From Karalla daura (taxonomy: Eukaryota; Chordata; Actinopteri; Chaetodontiformes; Leiognathidae): a stretch of 64,000 nt of DNA. This document shows, piece after piece, positions 14,200 to 25,278 of the stretch. The stretch is from NCBI GenBank assembly GCA_029224185.1, contig CM055193.1, positions 14,730,669-14,794,668 on the forward strand. The letters are read 5' to 3'. The notes beneath the pieces are model-generated. The model was not told where the DNA came from and ran no database searches. It worked only from the letters and a program-made list of their open reading frames with translations. A program made the position numbers and the translations under genes. How positions within the stretch are numbered: position 1 is the first letter of the stretch; each line of letters starts with the position of its first letter.

Positions 14200-14349
14200 G
14201 TGTATTTATAGCCCCTGAGCACAAGCGAGCTCTCTTTCTTAAACACGAGTAAGGAGCTGGTCATATTCACCGGGAATCGTGCTGAGCTTCACCCGTCGTA
14301 TATTCTATACTGTAAAAGCTGTGGCTTTGCTTGTGGAACAGCTCATCAG
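14200..14349 (+). promoter_or_regulatory. Candidate proximal klhl21 promoter and non-coding exon
   Basis: TGTATTTATAG at 14,201-14,211 is TATA-like. About 140 nt further is a plausible donor, CAG|GTAGGG, with GT at 14,350-14,351. An acceptor (TCCATTGCAG, ending 14,887) sits 60 nt before the klhl21 start codon, so the coding exon appears to be preceded by a 5' untranslated exon. This is one of two candidates, the other being near 9.3-9.5 kb. Assignment needs transcript data. Confidence 0.3.
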
Positions 14350-14947
14350 GTAGGGGTTTATTTATTTAAATAGACGATGATTTGTTTGACTCAGTGGTCT
14401 GTTACATTCCTCACATGTTGGATTTTGTGGTTTGTAAAACACTCATATTTGCCTGTGTTTGCTTTTAGTTGTTTCATATGGCTCTGAGGCTGTAGAAAAC
14501 AATCCGTGATGTTTTGTTATTGAATCCAATTTCTGACGTTGGATCAAAATGATTCTCATTTGACAATAGTGCACATGTAGTAGTTACTAGTAACTCAGTT
14601 AATGGAAGTCTCAAAACTGTGTTACAACTCTTTAATTATTTAAGTGTGTTTCTGGATGAAATTTCCATCTTCTTTCTGTGGATTGTGGTCTTGTGTAACT
14701 GTGAAAGGATTATGGACTGTTTTTAGATCTCAATAAACAGTTTGACATTCTTTCTCAGTCTTTCAATAATAATTCTTACTCATCCTACCTTTAACTACGA
14801 ATGGTTGCTAGCTGGAGTCCTGTATAGTATCCTCTTAAACATGTTGGGTTGTAAATTAATGTATGTTTATGTGTCTGTCCATTGCAGATGAAAAGATTCT
14901 GAGCACAACCACCAGAAACTGACACACTGAGAGAGAGAGAGACAGAG

Positions 14948-17900
14948 ATGGAAAAGCCAGTCTTGCAGACACAACCTTCAACCCTGCCGTTTTTCGACAC
15001 GGCCCATGCCTTCAACCTGCTGCGGGGAATCCACGAACTCCGCGCCGAGCGGAAGTTTTTCGATGTGACTCTTTGCGCCGAGGGACGCGAGTTCCACTGC
15101 CACCGCACAGTGCTGGCCGCCGCCAGCACCTACTTCCGGGCCATGTTCGCAGGGACTCTCAGGGAGAGCGCGATGGACCGGGTGGTTCTACACGAGGTGT
15201 CGGCCGAGCTTTTAGGTCTGCTGGTGGACTTCTGCTACACGGGAAGGGTCACGGTCACCCATGACAACGTGGACGTCCTGCTGAAGACGGCCGACCTGTT
15301 TCAGTTCCCCTCCGTCAAAGAGGCCTGCTGCGCCTTCCTGGAGCAACGGCTGGACGTCTCCAACTGCTTGGAGATCCAGGACTTTGCAGAGGCCTACGCT
15401 TGCAGAGAGCTTGCGACCAGCGCTCGCCGCTACGTCCTGAAGAACATCATGGAGCTGGCCAAAGGGACAGACTTCGAGCGGCTCCCGTGGAAGCGCCTGC
15501 TCGAGTTCGTCTCAGACGATGAGCTGTGTGTGGACAAGGAGGAGACGGTTTATCAGATCGCAGTGCGCTGGGTGAAGGCCGATCTACAGCGGAGATTGCA
15601 TTACTGGCCCGAGCTCCTCCAGCAGGTCAGGCTCCCGTTCGTCCGAAGGTTCTTCCTCCTGGCCCACGTGGAGAGCGACCCGCTCGTCTACCTGTCGCCC
15701 ACCTGCCTCCGAATGGTGAACGAAGCGCGCAGCTTCCAGTCCTGCGAGTACGATCGCCACGACCGGCCCTGCCACCGGATGCGGCCACGGCCATCCACGG
15801 GGTTGGCGGAAATCCTGGTGGTGATCGGAGGCTGCGATCAAGACTGCGACGAGCTGGTCACGGTCGACTGCTACAACCCTCAGACCGGCCAGTGGCGCTA
15901 CCTGGCCGAGTTTCCAGACCACCTGGGTGGAGGCTACAGCATAGCTGCCCTTGGAAATGACATGTATGTCTCAGGTGAGTTATTCAAACACAGTCACTCA
16001 ACTTCCTACACATACTTTCTCCCAGGTTGTTAAATATGCAAAATATTGAACTCAAGTAGTCAAATTCCAAGGCTTTTATTGCATGTAGGAAATCAATATA
16101 AGTAGAGAAAAAGTGAAAATGTTGCACAGAAAAATAATCAGAAAGAGATCTGTCAGCGTGTTTACTTCAAACCCTAACCTGAATTGAATGTTCCTGCATC
16201 TGATTTTTTGACTGTTTATTAAAGTTTGAGTTCGTTTTTTTTCTGATGCCACGCTTCCTGAAGGATGAGCCACAGACGGTGTGCAGTGTTTAAAAGCTCT
16301 CGTCCGGTAGATTTCCATTCCTGCTCCCTGATCTTATGAAATGGCTGTCATGCCGTGCATATAAATAAACTGCAGTCTCCCCGGCTGGTGGCTCCGTGTG
16401 TGAACAGTGACAGTGAGGCAGGACATGGTGTGCTGCCAGGACAGCACTGATGTTACGATCATCACCAACATCGTCATCACCGTTACCTCTGGATGTGCCT
16501 TTCCTTGAGGGTCAGACAAGAGGGTATTTCCCTGGAGAAATCATCCTAGAGCTGGAATCTCCAAGATACCAGTGGTGGATCTTAAATTTAGCAGTGAGCT
16601 CACGCCTTCAACGTCTGAAGTAACAGAAGCATATGATTGCATAATGCAGACAGCAGATATAAGTCTATACACTTGGATGTGTTTCTTTGTCACTTGTTCA
16701 TGCGTGGATTTGAAGGATTTGAATAAAAATTTGATCTAAACTTTCAGAATGTAGATTGTACTTTTGGACGGCAACTAAGCCGCTGAAAAATCTAAAATCT
16801 TTGCCATGTGACAGAGGACTGGAAACATCTGCATCACAGGCTTTCTATAATATTCCCCACTCAATTTCCGAGCCCCTGCTAAATTCTTTGAATCGTTTTG
16901 AAGATAGGCCGATCCATAATTTCTGACTGTGAAAAATCATGCATTTTGATGACATTTAGTTTACCTATGACCATTGTTTGTGAATTAAGGCTACAAGATG
17001 AAGATTTTTTTCACTTTTTCTATTTCATTTGACATTTGGATTCAGTTTCTTTTTCATTTTAATTTTTTTTAAATTGTCATTAGCTTTTAATTTGCATGAA
17101 GATGCATGGAAGAAATATTCATGTACTTTGTTCTTTCTTTGTTTACTGTTTGTTTTTTATTCTTAATTTTGTTATTGGTTTGGCCTTTGGTTAGATTTTC
17201 TTTTCTCTGTTATGTGCCTTCTGTTTTTAGATGAGGTTTCTAAGCACCACATCGCCTGCGCAGACCAAAAAAAACCAAAACCATCTCGATGTATAATTCA
17301 AAGGATCAAGTAAAAATTTCAGTCCTTGTGCGCGTGTCCTCCTCCAGGTGGCTCTGACGGCTCTCGCCTCTACGACGGCGTGTGGCGCTACAACTCCAGC
17401 GTGAACGAGTGGACAGAGGTGTCGCCCATGCTGAAAGCCCGCGAGTACCACAGCTCCTGTGTGCTGAAGGGACAGCTGTACGTGGTGGCGTCGGACAGCA
17501 CCGAGCGCTACGACCATGCTTTGGACTGCTGGGAGGCCCTGATGCCCATGCAGCACCCCATGGACAACTGCTCCACCGCCACGTGCAATGGACGCCTCTA
17601 CGCCATTGGTTCCCTGACCGGGGAGGACACCATGGCCATCCAGAGCTACGACCCCGACACCAACCGCTGGGCCATGCTCAGCTGTGGACAGCTGCCCCCG
17701 TGGTCCTTCACACCCAAAACAGTCACCCTAAAAGGTCTCATCTACTTTGTCAGGTGAGGAGAAAAGGGACCTTCTTTTACAAACATTGTCCAGGTAGTCC
17801 AGAAACACATTTGCTGTTCCTTTAAAAAAAAAAAAAAAAAAAGTACAGCCACATAACGAAACTGCATCTGTTCGATGGCAATGTCGCCTCACTGGCTTTG

Positions 17901-18861
17901 TATTACGTTGGGTAATGTGTCATTCTGTTGTTCTGCCACAGGAATGCGCCAGTGAGCTCTAGTTTTCTGCTCCATTTTAATTTGATACAACTATAAAATA
18001 ACAACTTAAGAATCCTAATCATGTTAAAGAGGTATTTATACCAGACAGCTCCATATTAAGAATATGATCATTTAAAATACCAGAAAGTAACATTTGCTCA
18101 CAATGCAACCGTGTTGCAACAGCCTCTGAAGTTACATTTGGATGCAGTGATTGTTTTGGCAGTGGTTTGACTATGCTGTGTTTCCATTTGCAGAGATGAC
18201 TCAGCCGAGGTTGATGTTTATAACCCGCAAAAGAACGAGTGGGACAAAATTAGTCCGATGACCCAGGTTTGTATTTCACATGTGACACCGGAATGCTTTG
18301 TTCGCACTCTGTGATGTATAATAGTTGTGACCTACAGCACTATAAACAGAAGTATCAATAGCATAGTTGGATATCCACAGATGGTTAAAAATCCTTTTGT
18401 AATGTCTGTCACTGTTTGTCCTGCTTCACCGTGACCACTTAAAGTATTAGTGTAATATTCTTGACCTCTATTCATAATTCCTCTTTAAGTGTGGAAATGT
18501 AAACAGTCCTAATTGCATTTCTTTCACCCAGGTCCACGTTGGAGGCAGCGTGGCTGTCCTCGGGAGTAAACTCTACGTTTCTGGAGGTTACGACAACACG
18601 TTTGAGTTGTCCGACGTGGTGGAGGCCTACGACCCCACCACCCGCACCTGGGCTCACGCAGGCCGACTACCTCAGCCGACCTTCTGGCATGGCAGCGTCA
18701 GCATATTCCGCCAGTTCATGCCTCAGGTGTCCATTGCTTTCGAACCGACTGACATACCCGAGTCAAATGGCATTCACCTGCACCGGCACCAGCGTCACCA
18801 AGCACTCCACAATCTCAACAATAATCTTAACCAAAACCAAGATGTGAATCCAGCACACTGA
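14948..18861 (+). CDS. klhl21: Kelch-like protein 21 (cullin-3 ubiquitin ligase substrate adaptor)
   Basis: There are four coding exons: 14,948-15,974, 17,348-17,753, 18,194-18,266 and 18,532-18,861 (TGA). They sum to 1,836 nt and 611 residues, with GT-AG introns of 1,373, 440 and 265 bp. The joins keep frame: GGSDGSRLYD spans intron 1, YFVRDDSAEV intron 2 and MTQVHVGG intron 3. The order is BTB (about residues 35-135, FFDVTLCAEGREFHCHRTVL), BACK (about 140-240), then kelch repeats (about 290-565, starting VVIGGCDQDCDELVTVDCYN). From memory, MRPRPSTGLAEIL, FPDHLGGGYSI, QLPPWSF, EPTFWHGSVSIFRQF-like and GGYDNTFELSDVVEAYDP segments match vertebrate KLHL21, which is about 600 residues in four exons. 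The known protein recruits CUL3 to the anaphase spindle midzone and ubiquitinates Aurora B for cytokinesis. The ATG is chosen because MEKPVLQTQPSTLPFFD precedes the BTB as in relatives. The C-terminal tail after FMPQ is His/Asn-rich and unlike the acidic/proline mammalian tail. Exons are GC-rich against AT-rich introns. Confidence 0.93.
17824..17842 (+). repeat. Poly-A run in klhl21 intron 2
   Basis: A run of 19 A inside the intron. No retroposed body is recognisable next to it. Confidence 0.7.
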
Positions 18862-20935
18862 GCTCGACCCTGTCAGGTCTTCGCTCCGTGCACCCTCATT
18901 GTGCCATCAGTAGTTTACCTCCTCACTTTAAGGCAGAAGAGACGTCTGAGATTCTTCTAATCCACTGGACTGCCAAGTCTTTTACTGATAATTATTCTAG
19001 TCTGTTGGCTGGATGAATTGGAGAAAGGTCTTGAGTTTCTTTGACTCCACAGGGGTCTCACTGTGAGAGAGGAAGTCCTTGTTGGATCCCAGTGAAAGGT
19101 TGTGGCAAGCAAGTGGAAAATGAAATGGTTAGACATAGGTTTCAGTTGAGTTCAAAAAGATTTTCTCCCCAGGTTGTTGAACTATGTTGGAAAGCAAATG
19201 TTTTTTGCTCTGAAAAGTCAGTTAAACCTCCCAATATTCACTCCTGCTGCCCAATCAAAGCATGAAACAGATGTGAATTGTCATTTTCAGAAAATCAAAG
19301 ACATTACAGAAATCAAGCAGGTCTGGAACAGCAACTTAATCCTTAAAGATATTTCCCTGATAAATCAAACATTTGCTGATAAAATACAGATTAACTGTCA
19401 CAGAGGTGCTATTTGTAGGTGTGCGCTGCATCATTGTCGACACATTGTGGTGCAGAAAGGACTAATGGCTAAGACAAAACACCTTCGGTAATGACAGTGA
19501 GGGCCACTGTTACATCCGTGGTTTCTTTTCACATTGCCAAAGAAGAGCAGGATCGACATCTTGAAAGATTCCAGAAAAATGCAAAAGAAAAGTCTTCAAG
19601 GATGAAGACTGACTTATTTATTTATTCACTTTCTGAAAAGAGCTTTTCTTTCAGGACTGTCTCCACCATGATAGGTGTGCTAGCAGTAATCCTCAGTGGG
19701 CTGTTTTCGACAAACAATCAATTTCAGTGAGAAACTTGAAGTACACTTTAAGCAAAGTCTTTTACAGGTCTTGGGGGACTAATGTATGAGCAAAAAAAGT
19801 TTGTGAAGAAATGGAAAAAAACCTTTGTGGTTCAAGTGGGAAACACAAAAACTCAATGAGACATTTGAGTCATCGTATAGTATCTGTGAAGGACAAAGAT
19901 TGAAGAATCTCTGCAGGGTTAGATTGTATAACACCAAAGATGAAGTACTCTTTTCACAATTTGCAGCACAAAAAGAGAAAAAAATATTTGGTCAAAAATG
20001 GTATTGATCTTTATATACATAGTTTACATTCCAAAAAAAACAAAATTGCAACATGTCTAGACAAATGGTTGAAAGGAATTTGTTGACACCTTGTGTGATC
20101 AAAGGTTTTCTGAGTAATCCTCTGTCATTGTTGTAGACTTTCAGAATAACTGCATGTGACGTTAACGGGTTTGACTCACTACTGCTAGTGATAATCACGC
20201 TGCACCATCTCGTGTCGGTCCTGATCCTGACACTGGGCCACATCAGCCTTCATCACCGCCAGTAAAATGTGCATGAACTAAGACTATATTTACAGAAGTT
20301 TTGTATATTTATTTATGGATGGACTGTATTTGTGCTGTGGTTGCCTAAGATACCCCCGCAACACTATCAGTTGCAACCCTAAAACAGTAAATGTTGGTGA
20401 CAGGTTACCAATCACAACTGGAAGTGCAAAAGAATCTCAGTTTCTTCTCATGTAAAAGTATTTTTGAGTGTTTTTATTTTACTGTAATGCATCTGGTTTC
20501 TTAGTTTTCATACAGGTTTGTGACAGTGAATTTGTACATACAGTATATACTTAACCTTACGTACTGTGTTTGTATAATGTTTACAGTGTGTTTAGCAGGA
20601 ATGTAACTGCAGGCAGGTTTGAGATTTTGTTCTGCTGAGTCGCATTTGATGAGCTCTTAGCAGGTTACGAAAGTATCTCTTAGAAGCAATGGACAGTAGT
20701 TGCTGCTGTGTGCAGAAAACACAAATGCTTTATTATTTTTTACATACAGCAAGAGTAAATGAATGTGTTCACTTATAAAGCTGAATATTTTAACAAAAAG
20801 TCATAAACTTGTGTGGTGTCATGATTCCAAGTTAGGATGCTCAGATTTCCATACACTCGACCATGTAAAGACACTGTAAACTACAACACTTATTTGATCT
20901 TAATTTTTACAAATAAATTCTAAATTCTATCTTTA
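18862..20935 (+). other. klhl21: klhl21 3' untranslated region (inferred)
   Basis: About 2.1 kb of AT-rich sequence follows the stop and contains no other gene. The first convincing AATAAA is at 20,912-20,917, so cleavage near 20,935 would give a long 3' UTR. Short open frames here have no family resemblance. Confidence 0.5.
20912..20917 (+). terminator. klhl21: Polyadenylation signal AATAAA, probably klhl21
   Basis: A canonical hexamer in an AT-rich context downstream of klhl21. It lies 74 bp before the orphan tRNA-array fragment. Confidence 0.45.
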
Positions 20936-20990
20936 GCTTTACATTTCTAACACAACGGATATCTCCAGGAAAACCATAAGAAAAGATATT

Positions 20991-21057
20991 GTGTTGTGCT
21001 TGCGTCCTGTGCTGTACAACGTGGCAACAACAGAGACACGGCTTGAAAAGACCACAA
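20991..21057 (+). repeat. Orphan fragment of tRNA-array spacer
   Basis: This piece aligns with the spacer that follows the first initiator tRNA in every array unit (for example about 25,179-25,244). Shared blocks are CTTGCGTCCTGT, CTGTAC, CGTGGCAACAACAGAGAC and GGCTTGAAAAGACCACA. A few substitutions and a 1-2 nt gap separate them. It carries no tRNA gene. It lies 3.9 kb to the left of the array, on the other side of the decayed DUF6729-like gene. Confidence 0.8.
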
Positions 21058-21100
21058 AAAGTCATGCATGTTCACCAGGTCTGAGGTGTCTTACTCACAG

Positions 21101-24100
21101 CCACCACCCTTTAACCCCCTGCCACTCGCAAAGTGGTTCGAAACAGTCCATTCCAATGACATCTTAAACCACCACGATGAACTTAAGGCTGTCATTACAT
21201 CGACATTCGGCAGAATCCTTAAGTTGGATTCCACAAAAAGGGTAAATGTTAACCTCTATGAATATGATTTGCATTGGTTTATTTAGTATGCCTGTATTTT
21301 TCATACTTGTATAAAAACCTTTTTGTAGATCACAAAAAAACTTGCTGGTGGAATTGAAAGCACATCGGTGTGGATGGCTAACGTTGGTAATAAATATGGC
21401 CATGTCCTTAATTGCGTACTGACCACTGGAGAAGGAGCTGGCCTTGATGAGCTGTGTCAAGGCATTGTCAAAAGATATGATGATGCTGGAGAGGAACAGC
21501 CAGATGCCATTTATGTGGACAGGGATTGCTGCAGTGACACAGGTATGTGACTTTCATAGTGTATTATTGTTATCAGTTTGGTACTAAACTATTTTAACAG
21601 GAGATCAGTGCAGCTCATAATGTCCTGAATAGATGTATTTATTTACTATTTGTTGCTTTTCTGTACAGGTGTGAGCCCTGTTCTGACCTGGTTTCGGCCA
21701 CAGACGTCAACAGTGAGGCTTAACGTTTTTCATTTCATGAGGCGCTTCAATAATGGCCTAACTACAGAGCACCATCCCCTGCATCCCCTGAAATGGTGGG
21801 AAAAAAATGACATTCAGCAGCTGCAGGATGCCAAGAGGGCTGAATTAACAAAAAAACATGGCCATGTCCCCACAGACGCTCAGCTCTTGTCCAGCATCTC
21901 CTCCACAGAGCTGGCGAAACACTGCCGTCGGAGAACTAGAGGGGTTGAAAAGACTCGAGCCATGATCCAGCAACTGCTAGACTCAGTGTGGCATCACACA
22001 GACACCACTGGGCTACACCTTGTAAACCATGAGAGTATGTCTCATGTATGGCAGGTCCAACAAAAGCACTTGCCCTACATCCAAGATCCACCTGGTGTTC
22101 AGCTCTACACTAATGTTGGATCGGGGCTGGAAAAGGGGGACAGAACGCTGAATGTGCTCAGATGTGCCCGAGGTTCATCTTCACGAGAGAATTTTCCATG
22201 GTCACCAGTGCAATTTTATCCCAGGCAAGCTAAAAATTTCAGGCGTTTATGTTATGTTATGTTGCTATGAAAGTGGTAAAATTCTATTTAGGAAATGGAT
22301 TTGCTCATCATGTTGTTTTTGTCTTTCCAGGATGGAGATGCAATGCCCTGCACACACAGATGTACATGCTCGAAGGGGCATCAAGGTGGAACATGGATCA
22401 TACCCAGCAAAATCTGAGCATGACTGAAAAATCTCAAAGATTTACAATGTACATTTGATGTCCACACTGAATGCCCTTGGAGTGAGAGTTCTAGGATGTA
22501 CTCTTCTTACAGAAATCATACCACCTGGGAAACCTACTGGTAAGATATATTTTTTTTAAAAAAGCTTGTGCTGCTGGACAAAGTTTGTTTGATTATGACT
22601 GCGGTGTCAGCTATTATTCTCAGTGACTTCACTTCTGATGTGCCACTAACTCTACTTTAATCTCTACTTTAATCTTTTTCCCTGTGGACTGTTATTGGCA
22701 GGTGAGCGCATTGCTGTTGAATACTTGTTGGCACAGACTAACAGAGGAGACCTCATGACCCAGCAGGATGCAACTGGTGACACGGTGCCAGAGATGGAGG
22801 AGGGGCATCAGGAAGATGAATATCATGATGATGTCACAGACTCTGAGGGAACAGACATATGTGACTCATCATCACAGGTAATGATTTCTTAATAGGTTAA
22901 TCTATTGATTAATCAAGCATTATTTGGAACATGGATACAACAAATTCTGCTCTCTTTGTTTCCTTGTCACTGATATTGACAAATCATCTTTTTAGGAATC
23001 TTGTCCTGTCAGCTCTCCGTCTGAGGTCAGAAGATTTATCACATCAACTTTGGGAACTTGTCTTCTCACTTACATCAGTTTTGTCAAAACAATATTTGTT
23101 TTCATTTAATGTCACAGGATGTGCGGTGTGATCCCAGAGGAATCCCTGGATGGGAGGCAGTTGAGGAATTGGCGGAATATCTTGTCAACCTCAACCGCAC
23201 CATTACAGCGCTTTCCAGCTCTGAGTTTACAGAGATAATGAAGTTGTCCTCCAAGATGGATCCTTTTGATCTGTTTTCAACAAAATACTCCCTCAAATCC
23301 AGGAAGAAGACTTTGCCAGGGCCGTGGCGCGCTTCACGAAAGCCGAGTGGCTCTGCACCTGGTCAGCAAGCTGCTGAAAGGTAATTTATGCTTGCATGTA
23401 TATAAATTATATTTGTCTATGAATGTAAATATATTTTTTATGTATATGTAAGAAATAGATATATTGATCATGTTATGTTTTCGCAGACTGTTTATGGTTC
23501 ATGGACAGGCTGCCCAATGGCCAGACACTAACAGGGTGTCAGAGTGTGTTGTCCTGAAGCTGTACAAAGAGTACCGGGAAGCAAGAAACAGGCCCAAGGA
23601 CAATAGAGGCAAAACCTTTGGCATTCCTCAATCCATTGTTATGACATACTCTCACATTAAGCAATTGATTGAGTATTGCACACAAATTTTGAAAAACACA
23701 AAACATTGTCCTGGTGACTATTAATAACACCACAGTCTCCTCATAGTAAGTTAATTTGTGGGTTTTTGAAATTCGATAAGATATGGAGAGAAATTTAAAA
23801 AAAATAAAATTCTAACAAGCATTTCACTCTTATGATTTTTATTTCTCAAGGTTACATGAAAGACAAAAGAGAGGTGACCGGGACACTTTACTAAAGGGGG
23901 TACAGCTTCCTCCACAGATCCATTCTCCACAGGACTCTCTCCTGGAGCCCAGAGATCTTCCATCTCTGCCAACAACATACGGGAATGAGGTCATGGAGTT
24001 TGTGGATCCTGAAAACCGGGAGAGTGAGGCGATGATTCGCCACCGTCACTCTGCCAGGGTGACGAGAGCATCTCACTCACAGGGCAGCTCTGATCACAAG

Positions 24101-24888
24101 CCATCCCCTCCTTCATCACCAGTTCCACCACGACAGCCTATGACAACAGCTGGTCCAAGACCAGTGGCTCCACCGTCACATTTTCCAAGGCCACCTACTC
24201 CCAGACAACTAGCTATTACATCACCATCACCAAGAAGACCAGCTTCAAGAGTACTTGCTCCAGGACCACCAGCAATGGCACCAACACCAGTTCCAGTTGT
24301 AGTACTAGCACCGGCACCAGCTCCAGTACCACTACCAGTACCACTACCAGCACCGGCACCAGCACCAGTACCACTACCAGCACTGGCACCAGCACTAGTA
24401 CCACTACCAGCACCAGTACCAGTACCATTACCAGCACCAGTACCACTACCGTTACCCGCACCGGCACCAGCACCAGTAACCACGACCAGCATCAGTACCA
24501 CTACCAGCACCCGCACCGGCACCAGCACCTGTACCACTACCAGCACCAGCACCAGTACCACTACCGGCACCCGCACCCGCACCAGCACCAGTACCACTAC
24601 CAGCACCAGCACTAGCACCTCTGGCCCAAGCTTGACCTCCACTCCAGCTGCCACAAGCTTCTATAAATCAGCAGCGGGAATGGCGAATGAGGAAGGCAGC
24701 TCAGGAAGATAGTGAGTGTCTTGCACAAGGAGAGCCTACAAAAAAACGCAGAAAAATGGAGGGCACTTGTAACCAATGCAAAATCTGTGGACAGGAAAAA
24801 AAAGATCACTGGCCATACACAGGTGAAGGGGAAATGGTTCTGTCCAGCATCAGGACAGACCATTTTAGAATGGAAAAAGTCCATATAG
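21101..24888 (+). pseudogene. Decayed DUF6729/transposase-like multi-exon gene
   Basis: Exons can be followed at 21,101-21,241, 21,329-21,542, 21,669-22,224, 22,331-22,539, 22,702-22,877, perhaps 22,996-23,025, then 23,118-23,380, 23,487-23,745 and 23,851-24,888. Motifs in order are STFGRILKLDSTK, ESTSVWMANVGNKYGHVL, AIYVDRDCCSDTG, VFHFMRRFNNGLTTEHHPL, AKHCRRRTRG, QDPPGVQLYT, LRCARGSSS, ALHTQMYMLEGASRWN, AVEYLLAQT, GQAAQWPDTNRV, a Pro/Ala repeat, and a CysxxCys..CysGly..WFCP zinc-ribbon-like end. From memory these follow a large teleost family annotated with DUF6729; the N-terminal DUF6729 part itself is missing. Breaks: an extra T near 22,193; a frame change and TGA near 22,456; a frame change near 23,720; a TAG across the 23,745/23,851 junction where relatives seem to have Trp; an extra base near 24,477; TGA at 24,633; and an A8 run near 24,796 that shifts the ribbon. 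One intron (22,225-22,330) would be GC-AG. The family's biochemical function is unknown to me. Confidence 0.7.
24290..24622 (+). repeat. Low-complexity ACCAGCACCAGTACCACT-type minisatellite
   Basis: Degenerate repeats of ACCAGC/ACCAGT/ACCACT units. One frame reads Pro-Ala-Pro-Val, another Ser-Thr, and the antisense Gly-Ala-Gly or Val-Leu, all without stops. Only the Pro/Ala frame fits the host gene. The copy in the duplication lies at about 25,908-26,241. Confidence 0.85.
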
Positions 24889-24940
24889 TTTTTCTAAAGA
24901 TAAATAATTGTTTATCTTGATTTGTAATGTTGAGGTGGAC

Positions 24941-25029
24941 AGCAGAGTGGCGCAGTGGAAGCGTGCTGGGCCCATAACCCAGAGATAGATGGATTGAAAC
25001 CATTGTGGGTTCGAGTCCCATCTGAGGTG
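24941..25029 (+). pseudogene. Chimeric initiator-Met/Arg tRNA sequence
   Basis: It starts as an initiator tRNA-Met (AGCAGAGTGGCGCAGTGGAA, CAT anticodon, T-loop ATTGAAA) and at about 25,003 switches to the 3' part of tRNA-Arg (GTGGGTTCGAGTCCCATCTG). The join lies at a shared ATT. The acceptor strands AGCAGAG and CTGAGGT cannot pair, so no normal tRNA is expected. A GAGGTGGA just upstream looks like an Arg tail. Confidence 0.8.
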
Positions 25030-25032
25030 GAT

Positions 25033-25104
25033 AGCAGAGTGGCGCAGCGGAAGCGTGCTGGGCCCATAACCCAGAGGTCGATGGATCGAAACCATCCTCT
25101 GCTA
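25033..25104 (+). tRNA. tRNA-iMet(CAT), first full-length copy
   Basis: The 72-nt gene reads AGCAGAG at the 5' end and CTCTGCT-A at the 3' end, and matches the vertebrate initiator tRNA-Met as I know it. Hallmarks seen: A1-T72 pair, three G-C pairs at the base of the anticodon stem (CTGGG/CCCAG), loop CCCATAA with anticodon CAT, and T-loop ATCGAAA with A54 and A60. Box A is TGGCGCAGCGG and box B GATCGAAACC. There is no intron. It lies 3 nt after the chimeric tRNA, and a TTTT follows 10 nt downstream. Confidence 0.95.
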
Positions 25105-25278
25105 TGTCTGCAGTTTTACACAGAACACTCAACCACAGATAAATCACTGGCTACACACTAGCACTTCGTCAACAGTTGTCCGCTTGCGTCCTGTCCTGTA
25201 CATCGTGGCAACAACAGAGACGAGGCTTGAAAAGACCACAGATCTCAAAAGGCCACCTTACGCATTCCACCTTCAACA

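Larger units (their letters stand above)
23660..25277 (+). repeat. Tandem duplication, copy 1 (1,618 bp)
   Basis: It runs from within the exon starting at 23,487 of the decayed gene, through its 3' end, into the first tRNA genes of the array. The same sequence repeats at 25,278-26,896 with only about four differences by eye: CC/AG in the Pro repeat, A8 versus A9, and T/C after the iMet gene. The duplication is therefore recent. Confidence 0.92.

Noticed and set aside
15073..15960. Other-frame and antisense ORFs inside klhl21 exon 1 (up to 144 codons)
   Set aside because: Shadows of a GC-rich coding exon whose real frame is clear from the BTB-BACK-kelch match.
24094..24654. 186-codon antisense frame rich in Gly/Ala/Val (also 25,712-26,272) and an 85-codon Val/Leu frame
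   Set aside because: Stop-free reading of the minisatellite on the wrong strand, with no splice context or family.
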